This document shows positions 30,674 to 40,131 of a stretch of DNA of 47,255 nucleotides, in pieces. The notes beneath the pieces are model-generated. The model was not told the DNA's origin. It was given only the letters and a program-made list of their open reading frames with translations, and searched no databases. The translations under genes were made by a program, and so were the position numbers. Every line of letters begins with the position of its first letter. Within the stretch, counting starts at the first letter, position 1. Source of the stretch: Lachnospiraceae bacterium. GTDB taxonomy: Bacteria > Bacillota > Clostridia > Lachnospirales > Lachnospiraceae. The stretch is from the NCBI GenBank assembly GCA_021199655.1, contig JAJQHQ010000042.1, positions 1 to 47,255 of the forward strand, given 5' to 3'.

Positions 30674-31809
30674 ATTCAAATACGAGCGCACTCGGAATCA
30701 TTTTCCCGAATAACTATGATGCTCTGGTTCCAGAGCTGGTCAGCATCCGCAGCATGGCCTCCATACCTTTTGCAAGCCGTTACCGCATGATCGACTTTAT
30801 TCTGTCAAGTATGGTAAACTGCGACATTGACAACATTGTCATCCCGGTAAACAGCAACTATCATTCACTGATGGATCATCTCGGCACCGGCCGTGAGTGG
30901 GATCTGGTCCGCAAGAACGGCGGTCTCCACATTTTCCCGCCTTACGCGGAGAAGTCAAATAAAGTCTATAACGGACGAATCGGCACGCTGGCAAACATTC
31001 TTCCGTTCCTGCGTGAACAGAAAGAGCGTTTCGTCATCATGGCGGACTCCAGCATTGCGGTGAACTTTGACTTTACCAAAATGATCAGCGAGCATATTGA
31101 GAGCGGAGCGGACGTCTCCATCGCCTACTGTGAGAAAGAGCTTCCGGAATATCTGATGCGCACACAGGACAACAGCAGAGGCTTCCATTATACATTCACG
31201 ATTGATAATGGCAGGATCAACCATATTTATGTGAATCCGCGTGTCAGCGGCGTGCAGAATTACTCGATGAACATATACGTGCTGGAGCGCGAGCTGCTGA
31301 TCAACATGGTCAACACTGCGTTTGTGCGCGGTCTGGAGCATTTCAACCGCGACGTGCTGCTGAACCAGCTCTCCTGGCGGAATGTACATGCCTACAAATA
31401 CGAGGGCTACACCGCACGCATCACCGGTATGAAGAGCTATTTTGATGAGAATCTCAAGCTTCTTGACGATTACAATCTGAACGCTCTGTTTGACGGTGCT
31501 CCGATCTACACCAAGATCCGTGACGACAACCCGACCCGCTATATCAACGGTGCAAAGGTGTCTAATGTGATGTGCGCCGATGGCTGCGTCATCGAGGGCG
31601 AAGTGGAGAACAGCGTTCTCTTCAGAGGCGTAAAGATTGAGAAGGGCGCGGTTGTCAAAAACTGCGTACTGATGCAGGATACCGTAGTCGAAGCCGGAGC
31701 AAGCATTGATTATCTGATCACAGATAAGAATGTAAAGGTCAGCGCAGGCAAAGAAATGAAGGGCACCGACAGCTTCCCGGTCTACGTTGCCAAGGGACAC
31801 ACGGTGTAA
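30667..31809 (+). CDS. glgD: Glucose-1-phosphate adenylyltransferase subunit GlgD
   Basis: A 380-aa paralogue of GlgC that forms the heteromeric ADP-glucose pyrophosphorylase of Firmicutes. It keeps the fold ([16 protein letters not shown], beta-helix with [20 protein letters not shown]), but the N-terminal nucleotide loop is degenerate ([18 protein letters not shown], without GGxGxRL). The catalytic Asp motif reads [10 protein letters not shown] in place of SGDQ. It is therefore expected to modulate GlgC rather than catalyse. ATG at 30667 lies within the last codons of glgC, with GGAGGGCGG upstream. A terminator follows the operon. Confidence 0.95.
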   Translation: MVNSNTSALGIIFPNNYDALVPELVSIRSMASIPFASRYRMIDFILSSMVNCDIDNIVIPVNSNYHSLMDHLGTGREWDLVRKNGGLHIFPPYAEKSNKVYNGRIGTLANILPFLREQKERFVIMADSSIAVNFDFTKMISEHIESGADVSIAYCEKELPEYLMRTQDNSRGFHYTFTIDNGRINHIYVNPRVSGVQNYSMNIYVLERELLINMVNTAFVRGLEHFNRDVLLNQLSWRNVHAYKYEGYTARITGMKSYFDENLKLLDDYNLNALFDGAPIYTKIRDDNPTRYINGAKVSNVMCADGCVIEGEVENSVLFRGVKIEKGAVVKNCVLMQDTVVEAGASIDYLITDKNVKVSAGKEMKGTDSFPVYVAKGHTV

Positions 31810-31873
31810 TGAAACGAAAAGAAGCCGAAAACTTCCCGATCTGCAGTGAAGAGAGGCATATGGTTTCATAAAT

Positions 31874-31916
31874 GAAGAAGGCGCCGGATGGATTTTATTC
31901 CCCGGCGTCTTCTTTT
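31874..31916. terminator. Intrinsic terminator between glgD and the HD-GYP gene
   Basis: GAAGA-bulge-CGCCGG pairs with CCGGCG-TCTTC, followed by TTTTAGTTCTTTT on the plus strand. It separates two convergent genes. Confidence 0.75.
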
Positions 31917-31931
31917 AGTTCTTTTATTCTT

Positions 31932-34900
31932 TTAATTCTCCTGCTTCACCTGTTCTACAAACCCTTCGTCGATCATGGCAACCATATATCCGACGATCTG
32001 CGGGTCGAACTGTGCCCCGCTGCAGCGCAGCAGCTCCTCTCTCGCATATTCCAGTGTATTGCCGGCCTGATAGCGGCGTGTGCTGCACATCGCGTCAAAG
32101 GAATCCGCAATGGCGATAATACGGGCTTTCAGAGGGATTTCCTCCCCTTTCAGACCTTCACAGTACCCTTTCCCGTCATAACGTTCATGATGGTATTTCG
32201 CCCCATCCGCGATATCCGGGATTACGGTAAATTCGCTCAAGATCTCGCCGCCGATACGCGGATGTGTCTTGACCGTTTCCCATTCCTCCGGACTCAGCTT
32301 CCCGGCTTTTTTCAGAATACTGTCCGGAATCCCGATCTTTCCGATATCATGAAGCAGTGCCATATAGGAAATCTCTTCCTGCTCCGCCTCGGAAAAGTTC
32401 ATGCGGCGGGCAATCTCTCTTGAATATTTCGAAACACGTATGGAATGTCCATTGGTATCTTTATCCTTTGCATCGATCGCGTTCGCAAATGTCCGCAGAG
32501 ACTGATCGATGATCATCTTGTATTCCGCCTGCCGTTTTTTCAGGCTGTTGACCCGATACTGACAGGCCGCCAGAAAGATCAGCACCACGATCAGCAGGAT
32601 CAGGACAACGATCAGGATCAGAAAGGCCGTCGTCTGCCAGAAATAAATCTCCTTATGCAGAGTCAGGATAATCTCATCCCCTTCCACGCCATCCTCATTG
32701 CAGACAGCAAAATGGAACTCATAATCTCCGCCTCCGAGATTCGTATAGCTGACCGCTGTCATCGAGGCCGCGCTTCCTGTGATCATCTCCTCGTCAAAGC
32801 CTTCCAGGCAATACTCCACTGTCTTTTGCCCCGGTGTGAAAGACAGCACGGAAAACTCAAACGTCACTCGGGTCGCGGAGGCCGGTATCGTGATCTCATC
32901 CGTGACCGCGCAGGTCTCCTGGTCGATTAAGACTTTGGATACCGCAGCCAGAGGTTTCGTCTCATTGGTCGGAATATGCCCCGTATCGATCACTGAGACG
33001 CCATTGTTGGTACAGAGCCAGAGCGTTCCTTCCTCCTCGTCCAGCCAGTTCCAGGAATTGGCGACCAGAGTGCCTGTCAACCCGTATCCGGTCCCAAGCT
33101 CGCGAAGCGAAGCCGTTCCCGCAAGCAGATCCTCTCTGTCAGCAATCAGAATCCCGCTGCTCTTTTCCAGCCAGATCTCATCGTCTATGATCTGTATATC
33201 CAGTATACTGCCCGCGCTTTCCGGCAGAGAAATCTCCCGAATTCCATCCTCATCCCGATAATAAAGGGAACTGCCCGCGCTGATCCAGACCCCTTCTCCA
33301 TCGGAAGTCATACGCATCACCGAACCGGATGTCAGTCCGTCTTCTTTATAATATTGTATCACACCGTCCTCAGTAATCTCATAAAAGCCCTGCCCGTCGC
33401 TTCCGGCTACCAGCGTACCGTCTTCCGCCTCATACATACAGAGGATAAACGAATACGGCAGTTTATCAGAACCATAGCTTGCGCGGATCTCACCGTTCTT
33501 TATGATATCAACTCCGCTGCTGCCCGCGACCGCAATGCTTCCATCGGAGAGCTCAAGCGTCATACGCACCTGATTGCTTAAAAGCCCGTCCTCGTCTGTC
33601 AGCAGCAAAATGGTCTCATTCTCAGGAACATAATTAATAAGCCCGGTTCCGTACACGCAGAACCAGAAGCTGCCGTCTTCTGCACACATAATGTGCCGTA
33701 CCCGTCTGGAGTCCATGGCTTCCGTCAGTTCATTTTCCACGCGGTCAAAATTCTCATCCAGAAGGATCAGACCGCTGTCCGTACCGATATAGGTATAACC
33801 GTCCTGCCGCACGATCGCGTTTACCGAAACTCCTTCAAGTCCGGCCTGATCATTGTAGTTATAAAATTTGCCTTCTGAATAGTATGTAAGACCGGTCCGG
33901 CTAGAGGTTACCCAGAAATTTCCTTCATAGTCCTCAATCATCGAACTGCAGGAAATCATCCCGGACATACCGCCAGGTGTGTGAAATGCATCCTCCTCAT
34001 CAATCTGCGCGATTCCGTTGTCACAGAGCGCCCAGATTGTCCCATCCACAGTTTCATAAAAACGGTTCACGGCATACAGATCACCTGTATCGATCGTATA
34101 CGCTTCAAAATCATCCGCATCATATCCGTCATCTGCACTATTTTCTGAGTCATTAGCCGTATCTTCTTCTGTACCATCCAGCCGGCGCAGCCGCACGGCC
34201 TCACTTCCGCCGCTGCCAAGATAAACGCTGCCGTCCGAAGCACAGAGCACGCTGTAACAGTCATTTTCAAACCAGGAATCCGCGTTCATTGTACCCACGA
34301 GAATGCCATCCCGCACGAGAAACAGATCGCTGTTATCCGCACAGCCCCACAGTATGCCGTCTTCATCGCAGGACAGGTCATAGACTACGCGTCCCTCCGT
34401 TCCTTCTACAGGTACAAGAACAAACGTCCCGTCCGCTTCCTCATCAATACGCGCCAGACCGGAGGTAGTGCCGACATACACGGTCCCTGATGCGTCCTCC
34501 GCAAAGGAACGCACAGAGTAGAAGCTCCCGTCCTCGTCCTGAATATCCGTGAACCCTCCGTCCTTATATAAGAACACGCCCTCGTCGTTTGTGCCAATAA
34601 AAAGACGGCCACTTTCGTCCTCGTAAAGCGCACGAATACTCGAAGAAGAGACCGCATTGTCTCCAATGCTGAAATTCTCGAATGTCATACCGTCATAACG
34701 AAGCAGGCCGCCGTAGCTGGCAATCCATATGTAGCCGTCGGAAGTCTGGAGCACGGCATTTGCCTCACCGGTATCCAGACCGTTATTTTCATTATATACC
34801 GTTTTAATCCATTGATCCGCGCCGGATTCCTCAGCATATCCCCTGCAGCAAACGAATAGCCACACCAAAAGGGGCAGCAGGCACAGCCAAACCGTGCCTG

Positions 34901-34943
34901 CCGAAACCCGTCGGACTTTCAAGTCATTACCTGATCCACACAA
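31932..34943 (-). CDS. Beta-propeller sensor with Y_Y_Y and HD-GYP output domains
   Basis: A 1003-aa membrane sensor. A signal-anchor (VWLCLLPLLVWLFVCC) leads into about twelve reg_prop-type beta-propeller repeats (DGYIWIASYGGLLRYDG and similar, residues 50-640). A Y_Y_Y domain follows (about 660-760), then one membrane helix (about 768-795) and a cytosolic HD-GYP domain. The HD-GYP has HDIGKIGIPDSILKK and HHERYDGKGYCEG; the GYP triad is GYC here. HD-GYP enzymes degrade cyclic-di-GMP, with the propeller sensing an extracellular ligand, perhaps a glycan. Translation starts at TTG 34943 with GGGGGA nearby. No histidine kinase domain is present, unlike Bacteroides hybrid sensors. Confidence 0.9.
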   Translation of the reverse strand: MCGSGNDLKVRRVSAGTVWLCLLPLLVWLFVCCRGYAEESGADQWIKTVYNENNGLDTGEANAVLQTSDGYIWIASYGGLLRYDGMTFENFSIGDNAVSSSSIRALYEDESGRLFIGTNDEGVFLYKDGGFTDIQDEDGSFYSVRSFAEDASGTVYVGTTSGLARIDEEADGTFVLVPVEGTEGRVVYDLSCDEDGILWGCADNSDLFLVRDGILVGTMNADSWFENDCYSVLCASDGSVYLGSGGSEAVRLRRLDGTEEDTANDSENSADDGYDADDFEAYTIDTGDLYAVNRFYETVDGTIWALCDNGIAQIDEEDAFHTPGGMSGMISCSSMIEDYEGNFWVTSSRTGLTYYSEGKFYNYNDQAGLEGVSVNAIVRQDGYTYIGTDSGLILLDENFDRVENELTEAMDSRRVRHIMCAEDGSFWFCVYGTGLINYVPENETILLLTDEDGLLSNQVRMTLELSDGSIAVAGSSGVDIIKNGEIRASYGSDKLPYSFILCMYEAEDGTLVAGSDGQGFYEITEDGVIQYYKEDGLTSGSVMRMTSDGEGVWISAGSSLYYRDEDGIREISLPESAGSILDIQIIDDEIWLEKSSGILIADREDLLAGTASLRELGTGYGLTGTLVANSWNWLDEEEGTLWLCTNNGVSVIDTGHIPTNETKPLAAVSKVLIDQETCAVTDEITIPASATRVTFEFSVLSFTPGQKTVEYCLEGFDEEMITGSAASMTAVSYTNLGGGDYEFHFAVCNEDGVEGDEIILTLHKEIYFWQTTAFLILIVVLILLIVVLIFLAACQYRVNSLKKRQAEYKMIIDQSLRTFANAIDAKDKDTNGHSIRVSKYSREIARRMNFSEAEQEEISYMALLHDIGKIGIPDSILKKAGKLSPEEWETVKTHPRIGGEILSEFTVIPDIADGAKYHHERYDGKGYCEGLKGEEIPLKARIIAIADSFDAMCSTRRYQAGNTLEYAREELLRCSGAQFDPQIVGYMVAMIDEGFVEQVKQEN

Positions 34944-35099
34944 AATAAATCCCCCATCTGCTCGGCCGGGAGGCCGCTCTTTTGTGTATTGTTAAATATG
35001 AACTGTCAAAACTATTTTACACAGGAATGGAAAAATGTGCAATCTTATTTTGGTAAAAAAACTCCTGTTTTTAAGAAAATCTGTGAAAATCCTGTCAGA

Positions 35100-35615
35100 T
35101 CAGTGATTTTCCTGTCCGGAAGTGTGAAGCATCGGGTTGGTCATCTCGGTCACCTCATCGACATAAGGCCAAAGCTCCTCGCAGCGGCTGGTGCCTGTCA
35201 GATAAAGCTCCGTATTTTCTCCCACTGAGTCGATCAGCGTACGCAGCTCGTCCACAGTAACGATTCCCCGATCCGTCAGCCCCAGGATCTCATCAAGGAT
35301 CAGGACATCACATTCCGCCGTAACAAGAACCTTCCTGGCAAAATTCAATCCATTCTTGATGTTCCGGCATTCATCTTCTCTCTCTTTCTCCGTCAGGCTC
35401 TCGTAATCCTCCGGAAACTTTTCAAATCGAAACAGCCGGAACTCCGGCTCCAGACGTTTGAAATAGTCCGCAGTCGTCTCATTATTTTTCTCCTTCAGAA
35501 ACTGGATCACGATCACGCTTTTCCCCGCACTCGCCTCGCGGATACCTTTGCCAAGTGCGGCTGAGGTTTTCCCCGTACCGCTGCCGCAAAAGATATGTAT
35601 CTTCCGTTCACTCAT
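35100..35615 (-). CDS. Corrinoid adenosyltransferase (CobA/BtuR-type)
   Basis: A 171-aa ATP-binding protein. The P-loop is FCGSGTGKTSAALGKG near the N-terminus, where typical family members have GKGKT. The Walker-B-like CDVLILDEILGLTDRG (about residues 104-119) and LYLTGTSRCEELWPYVDEVTEM are characteristic of CobA/CobO/BtuR. The enzyme attaches the 5'-deoxyadenosyl group to cob(I)alamin or a corrinoid precursor. No cobalamin riboswitch or other cob gene lies in the window. GGAGGG is 8 nt before the ATG. The SSB-like gene upstream is co-directional, 72 bp away. The atypical P-loop leaves some doubt about exact substrate. Confidence 0.8.
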   Translation of the reverse strand: MSERKIHIFCGSGTGKTSAALGKGIREASAGKSVIVIQFLKEKNNETTADYFKRLEPEFRLFRFEKFPEDYESLTEKEREDECRNIKNGLNFARKVLVTAECDVLILDEILGLTDRGIVTVDELRTLIDSVGENTELYLTGTSRCEELWPYVDEVTEMTNPMLHTSGQENH

Positions 35616-35687
35616 ACTTAAGTCCCTCCAGGCTTTCTCAAAGACGCGCCTATTGTACTACAACTTTTCATAAAACGCAATGTATTC

Positions 35688-36314
35688 TCAATCCAGATAT
35701 TCCAGTTTACTCACGGAAACCTCATAGGCGATGCGGCGTTCCGCTGATTCCTCATCCAGTTTTTTCACATACTCCCTGCTCTGTATGCGCCCCCATACCT
35801 GCACATGACCTCCCACCTCGAACCCCGAAGCGAAGCGGGCGTTTCTCCCCCAGCAGATACAGGGAATATAATCCGATTTTCCGTACGGCCGGTTTACAGC
35901 CAGCAGCATATCCGCGATTTCTCTTCCAAGAGGTGTACGGCGGTATACCGGTGTCTTACAGATATAGCCATCCAGAAAAATCTGATTGCTTTTTACTTTA
36001 TCCGTGTCATCCTCCGTAAAATTTAATTCTCTGGCAAATACCGAAAGTACCAGCCGGTTTTTCTTCTCTTCATGCCGGTTATAAGAGCGGAACTGGCCGA
36101 AGACCTGTATGATAGAACCATGATAATTCTTTCTTACGTCAATCAGCCGTTCTGATACCATCACAGGAATGATATCAGTCGAGTCGCTCAGCCTCTGCAC
36201 GGAAATATCCACCATGTAAAATCCTTCTCCGAATACTTCGTGGCTGAAAGAAAAATCGGATATGATTTTTCCCATGATGGATACCTGATTGTTTTCAATA
36301 ATTTTATCTGTCAT
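35688..36314 (-). CDS. Tandem OB-fold single-stranded DNA-binding-like protein
   Basis: A 208-aa protein that appears to contain two SSB-type OB folds. The first is at residues 10-95 (SIMGKIISDFSFSHEVFGEGFYMVDISVQR split across strands, then HGSIIQVFGQFRSYN). The second is at about 108-205 (IFLDGYICKTPVYRRTPLGRE, DYIPCICWGRNARFA, GGHVQVWGRIQSREYVKK). The second repeat carries the typical PVYRRTPLGREIADMLLAVN block. It lacks the acidic C-terminal tail of the replicative Ssb, so it is probably a specialised paralogue rather than the housekeeping SSB. Function in the cell is not established. GGGAG precedes the ATG. Confidence 0.75.
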   Translation of the reverse strand: MTDKIIENNQVSIMGKIISDFSFSHEVFGEGFYMVDISVQRLSDSTDIIPVMVSERLIDVRKNYHGSIIQVFGQFRSYNRHEEKKNRLVLSVFARELNFTEDDTDKVKSNQIFLDGYICKTPVYRRTPLGREIADMLLAVNRPYGKSDYIPCICWGRNARFASGFEVGGHVQVWGRIQSREYVKKLDEESAERRIAYEVSVSKLEYLD

Positions 36315-36515
36315 GTCTGAAGATCTCCCTTCCTTCGTATGGTAGAAGTGATTCCCGGAGCGTTCCTTAGCGGAACAGCCACGGAAAAATCATCCTGTAT
36401 ACATTATGTTTATTCACCGGATAGTCCTTTTAGAACCGGTTTTTGCAAAATAATTTTGAATCACCCTTGTTTTCTATCGGATTTGTGATAAACTTGCATA
36501 GGTTTGTATGCACAC

Positions 36516-36582
36516 TGACGCACGAGGAATGGCAGCTTACGCCGCCTTGCGTCAGGCGCGAAGTAAATCGACTTACGTCGCG
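36516..36582 (+). other. Structured leader of bipA
   Basis: Two consecutive hairpins occupy the space before bipA: TGACGCA/TGCGTCA (36516-36554) and CGCG-AGTAA/TTAC-CGCG (36557-36582). They sit in the 305-bp gap 36315-36619, which otherwise shows only AT-rich promoter-like sequence. A regulatory role is possible but unproven. Confidence 0.45.
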
Positions 36583-36619
36583 TTTACTATGTAAGAATGA
36601 TTTCAGGAGAGAGATTGAA

Positions 36620-38449
36620 ATGATAAGAGAAGATGTAAGAAATATTGCGATTATCGCGCATGTAGATCACGGCAAGACAACTCTGGTAGATGAGCTCTTA
36701 AAACAAAGCGGTGTATTCCGGCAGAATCAGGAGGTTGCGGAGCGTATCATGGATTCCAATGATCTGGAACGTGAGCGCGGCATTACCATCCTGTCAAAAA
36801 ACACCGCGGTTACTTATAAAAATACGAAAATCAACATTATTGACACGCCCGGTCACGCGGATTTCGGCGGTGAGGTGGAACGTGTGCTGAAGATGGTAAA
36901 CGGCGTCATTCTGGTTGTAGATGCTTTCGAAGGAGCGATGCCGCAGACCAAGTTTGTCCTGCGCAAGGCACTGGAGATGGATCTTCCGGTCATTGTCTGT
37001 ATCAATAAGATTGACCGCCCGGAAGCCAGACCGGCGGAGGTGGTCGATGAGGTGCTGGAGCTGTTTATCGAGCTGGAAGCCTCAGACGAGCAGCTGGACT
37101 GCCCGTTTGTCTACGCTTCCGCAAAGGGCGGATATGCCAGTCTGGATCCGGCAGTTCCCGGGACGAATATGGAACCGCTTTTTGAGACGATCGTAAACTA
37201 TATCCCGGCTCCGGAAGGCGATGAGACCGGCCCGACCCAGGTGCTCATCAGTACGATCGATTACAACGAATATGTCGGCCGCATCGGCGTCGGCAAGGTG
37301 GACCGCGGTACGATCTCTGTCAATCAGGAAGTGGTCATTGTCAACCACCATGATCCGGACAAAAAACATAAGGTCAAGATCAGCCGGCTCTATGAATTCG
37401 ACGCATTAAATAAGGTGGATGTTCAGAGTGCGACCATTGGTTCGATCGTAGCCATCTCCGGCATTTCGGATCTGCACATCGGTGATACGATCTGCGCGCC
37501 CGAGGCACCGGATGCAATTCCGTTCCAGAAGATTTCCGAACCGACGATCTCCATGAACTTCATCGTCAACGACAGCCCGCTGGCCGGACAGGAAGGCAAA
37601 TATGTCACCTCCCGCCATATCCGCGACCGTCTCTACAGAGAGCTGAACACAGACGTCAGCCTGCGCGTGGAGGATACGGAGGACACCGATACCTTCAAAG
37701 TATCCGGGCGCGGAGAGCTGCATTTGTCTATCCTGATCGAGACCATGCGCCGGGAAGGCTTTGAATTTGCCGTGAGCAAAGCGGAGGTCATCTACAAGAC
37801 CGATGAGCGCGGCAAAAAGCTGGAGCCGATGGAGCTCTGCTATATCGATGTCCCGGAGGAATTTTCCGGCACCGTCATCCAGAAGCTGAGCCTGCGCAAG
37901 GGTGAACTGCAGGGTATGAGCATCGGCCAGGGCGGATACTCCCGCCTCGAGTTCTCGATTCCGTCCCGCGGCCTGATCGGCTACCGCGGCGAATTCCTGA
38001 CCGACACCAAGGGCAACGGCATCATGAACACCATTTTTGACGGCTACGGTCCTTATAAGGGAGACCTCACATACCGTAACTTAGGCTCCCTGATCGCGTT
38101 TGAGTCCGGCGAGTCAGTCGCTTACGGTCTTTTCAATGCGCAGGACCGCGGCACACTCTTTATCGGGCCGGGTGAAAAAGTCTACTCAGGTATGGTCATC
38201 GGCCAGAGCGCAAAGCCGGAGGATATCGAGCTGAATGTCTGCAAAACCAAGCATCTGACCAACACACGTGCGTCAGGCTCCGATGAAGCACTGAAGCTGA
38301 CGCCGCCGAAGGTCTTAAGTCTTGAACAGGCGCTGGAATTCATCGATACAGACGAGTTGCTTGAAGTGACGCCGAAGAGCCTGCGTATCCGCAAGAAAAT
38401 CCTCGATCCGACCTTAAGAAAGAGAGCCGGATTTAAAAGGGCGCAGTAA
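36620..38449 (+). CDS. typA: Translational GTPase TypA/BipA
   Basis: A 609-aa ribosome-associated GTPase of the EF-G family. G1 is AHVDHGKTT (residues 12-20), the switch region [13 protein letters not shown]3 [12 protein letters not shown] and G4 [10 protein letters not shown]. Domains II, III and V follow ([19 protein letters not shown]), with the family-specific C-terminal domain ([18 protein letters not shown]). BipA helps late 50S assembly and adaptation to cold and stress. I start at ATG 36620, with AGGAGAGAG upstream, and not at an earlier in-frame codon. The 3' end overlaps the convergent spoIIR gene by 17 bp. Confidence 0.97.
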   Translation: MIREDVRNIAIIAHVDHGKTTLVDELLKQSGVFRQNQEVAERIMDSNDLERERGITILSKNTAVTYKNTKINIIDTPGHADFGGEVERVLKMVNGVILVVDAFEGAMPQTKFVLRKALEMDLPVIVCINKIDRPEARPAEVVDEVLELFIELEASDEQLDCPFVYASAKGGYASLDPAVPGTNMEPLFETIVNYIPAPEGDETGPTQVLISTIDYNEYVGRIGVGKVDRGTISVNQEVVIVNHHDPDKKHKVKISRLYEFDALNKVDVQSATIGSIVAISGISDLHIGDTICAPEAPDAIPFQKISEPTISMNFIVNDSPLAGQEGKYVTSRHIRDRLYRELNTDVSLRVEDTEDTDTFKVSGRGELHLSILIETMRREGFEFAVSKAEVIYKTDERGKKLEPMELCYIDVPEEFSGTVIQKLSLRKGELQGMSIGQGGYSRLEFSIPSRGLIGYRGEFLTDTKGNGIMNTIFDGYGPYKGDLTYRNLGSLIAFESGESVAYGLFNAQDRGTLFIGPGEKVYSGMVIGQSAKPEDIELNVCKTKHLTNTRASGSDEALKLTPPKVLSLEQALEFIDTDELLEVTPKSLRIRKKILDPTLRKRAGFKRAQ

Positions 38450-39086
38450 ACCACCGAAAGCTTATTTTCCACTGCCCTGGGGACTGCAGCAGACTCTCGT
38501 ATTCTTCGACAGTCAGTACATCCTCCAGCCTGATCAGATCTTCTTCATTGATCACGGCATGGAGGCAGTCGGAAAAGCAGAGCGCCGGATAGAGCACGCA
38601 CCACCAGTTCTGCCCTTTTGCCTCCCCGAGGCGGATACGCAGTGCTTCATACCAGCCTGCGGGGAAAGTACAGTCCCCGTAGGTACGATCCGGGAACCAA
38701 CTTTGTGTAAGCTCGGCGGAAGCGCGGTATGACATTCCCTGCCCTTCCAGCACAGCATTCGCGATCTCTTCGATCTGCGTCAGATTTTCAGACACAAACT
38801 CTGCTGCTTCTTCCCGGCCGGTCTGTTCTTCCTGTGTCAATTCTTCTTCCATCCACTCCAGCACCGCGTCCCGCACCTGTATTTTTACCTTCTGGTCTTC
38901 CTCACTGTCGCTGTTCGCAAGCACATGAAATCTCAGAACTTCCTCAGCAATGCCCTGTTGAAGGATGTTTTGCCGGGCTGCAGCCACTGTTGCATTGAGA
39001 AAAACGGCCATCAGCAGAAACAGACCGCACCTGCTGATCCATGACTGATACCGGATTTTATATTTATATTTTTGATCTATAAGCAT
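38433..39086 (-). CDS. spoIIR: Stage II sporulation protein R
   Basis: A 217-aa secreted signalling protein. An N-terminal membrane segment (CGLFLLMAVFLNATVAAA) leads into the conserved block EVLRFHVLANSDSEEDQKVK and, in the C-terminal half, YPALCFSD. SpoIIR is made in the forespore under sigma F and activates the SpoIIGA protease so that pro-sigma-E is processed in the mother cell; this role is inferred by family. The chosen ATG at 39086 has GGGAGG 9 nt upstream; an in-frame TTG 9 nt earlier overlaps that site. The spacer between ribosome site and ATG is one arm of a 10-bp stem. It follows pyrD in the same direction. Confidence 0.93.
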   Translation of the reverse strand: MLIDQKYKYKIRYQSWISRCGLFLLMAVFLNATVAAARQNILQQGIAEEVLRFHVLANSDSEEDQKVKIQVRDAVLEWMEEELTQEEQTGREEAAEFVSENLTQIEEIANAVLEGQGMSYRASAELTQSWFPDRTYGDCTFPAGWYEALRIRLGEAKGQNWWCVLYPALCFSDCLHAVINEEDLIRLEDVLTVEEYESLLQSPGQWKISFRWFTAPF

Positions 39087-39139
39087 TACAGGCAACCTCC
39101 CTTTTCTATCCCGGAGTGTTGCCTGTATTATTTTTTTTA
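39087..39139 (+). terminator. Hairpin at the spoIIR start / plus-strand terminator
   Basis: Arms TACAGGCAAC (39087-39096) and GTTGCCTGTA (39118-39127) form a perfect 10-bp stem, followed on the plus strand by TTATTTTTTTT. It reads as a terminator for rightward transcripts that run antisense through spoIIR. On the minus strand the proximal arm abuts the spoIIR ATG and the GGGAGG ribosome site lies in the loop. Confidence 0.65.
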
Positions 39140-39150
39140 TTCAGTTATTT

Positions 39151-40059
39151 TTATCTCACTGCCCCGATCAGACTGCAGATGTCTTCCACCTTCTGAGAGC
39201 ACATGTAGTCCTCAATGCCTTCTATCACATCCAGAGTTGCGCGCGGATTACGGAAGTTCGCCGTGCCGACCGCGACCGCTGTCGCCCCGGCGAGGATAAA
39301 CTCCAGTGCATCCTCCGCGGAAGAAATCCCGCCCATACCGATGATGGGAAGCTTTACCGCCTGCGCCGTCTGGTACACCATACGTACCGCAATCGGGTGG
39401 ACAGCCGGTCCGGATACGCCGCCCGTGTGATTCGCCAGAGCAAACGTACGGCGGTTTACATCGATCTTCATGCCGGTCAGGGTGTTGATCATGGACAACG
39501 CGTCCGCACCGCCCGCCTCCGCTGCGCGGGCAAGCTCCGTGATATCCGTTACGTTCGGGCTGAGCTTCATGATCACCGGCTGCCTGGCGTGCCGTTTGAT
39601 CTCGCGCGTGATCGACTCCACCGAATCCGGATTCTGGCCAAAGGCAATGCCGCCGCAGCGAACATTCGGACAGGATATGTTGATCTCCAGAAGATCCACT
39701 GCTGCTTCGTCCGAAAGCCGCTCGACCACTTCCACATATTCCTCCGCCGTATGCCCGCAGACATTCACGATCACCGCGGTATCATACTGCGCAAGAAATG
39801 GCAGATCACGTGCACAGAACGTCTCAATGCCCGGATTCTGCAGGCCGATCGCGTTCATCATACCGCCGCGGATCTCTGCCACACGCGGCGTCGGGTTCCC
39901 GGGCCAGGGGATGTTTGCCACTCCCTTCGTAACGACCGCTCCCAGACGGGAGAGATCGACAAATTCACTGTATTCCATGCCGGAACCAAACGTTCCGGAT
40001 GCGGTCATCACCGGATTTTTCAATTCGACTCCGGCGATGCGAACCTTCGTATTTATCAT
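39151..40059 (-). CDS. pyrD: Dihydroorotate dehydrogenase B, catalytic subunit
   Basis: A 302-aa class 1B enzyme that oxidises dihydroorotate to orotate with FMN. The catalytic Cys is in NISCPNVRCGG (about residues 126-136), the active-site loop of this class. Other signatures are NPVMTASGTFGSGMEY and GMGGISSAEDALEFILAGA, the FMN phosphate site. It partners with PyrK, encoded just upstream. I prefer ATG 40059, which has GGAG six nt upstream, over two ATGs 12-15 nt earlier. It lies in pyrF-pyrK-pyrD order. Confidence 0.95.
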   Translation of the reverse strand: MINTKVRIAGVELKNPVMTASGTFGSGMEYSEFVDLSRLGAVVTKGVANIPWPGNPTPRVAEIRGGMMNAIGLQNPGIETFCARDLPFLAQYDTAVIVNVCGHTAEEYVEVVERLSDEAAVDLLEINISCPNVRCGGIAFGQNPDSVESITREIKRHARQPVIMKLSPNVTDITELARAAEAGGADALSMINTLTGMKIDVNRRTFALANHTGGVSGPAVHPIAVRMVYQTAQAVKLPIIGMGGISSAEDALEFILAGATAVAVGTANFRNPRATLDVIEGIEDYMCSQKVEDICSLIGAVR

Positions 40060-40131
40060 AGCGAACTCCATCATTTTCTATAAGCTGAGCGTACCAGTGC
40101 CGTATACGGTAACCTGTCAGAAACAAACATC

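Noticed and set aside
29309-30691. Long leftward reading frame (460 codons) antisense to glgC
   Set aside because: It mirrors the GlgC frame, lacks a start signal and shows no recognisable motif.
36443-36619. N-terminal extension of BipA
   Set aside because: The extra 59 codons cover a structured leader and do not resemble the family; the conserved start with a good ribosome site is at 36620.
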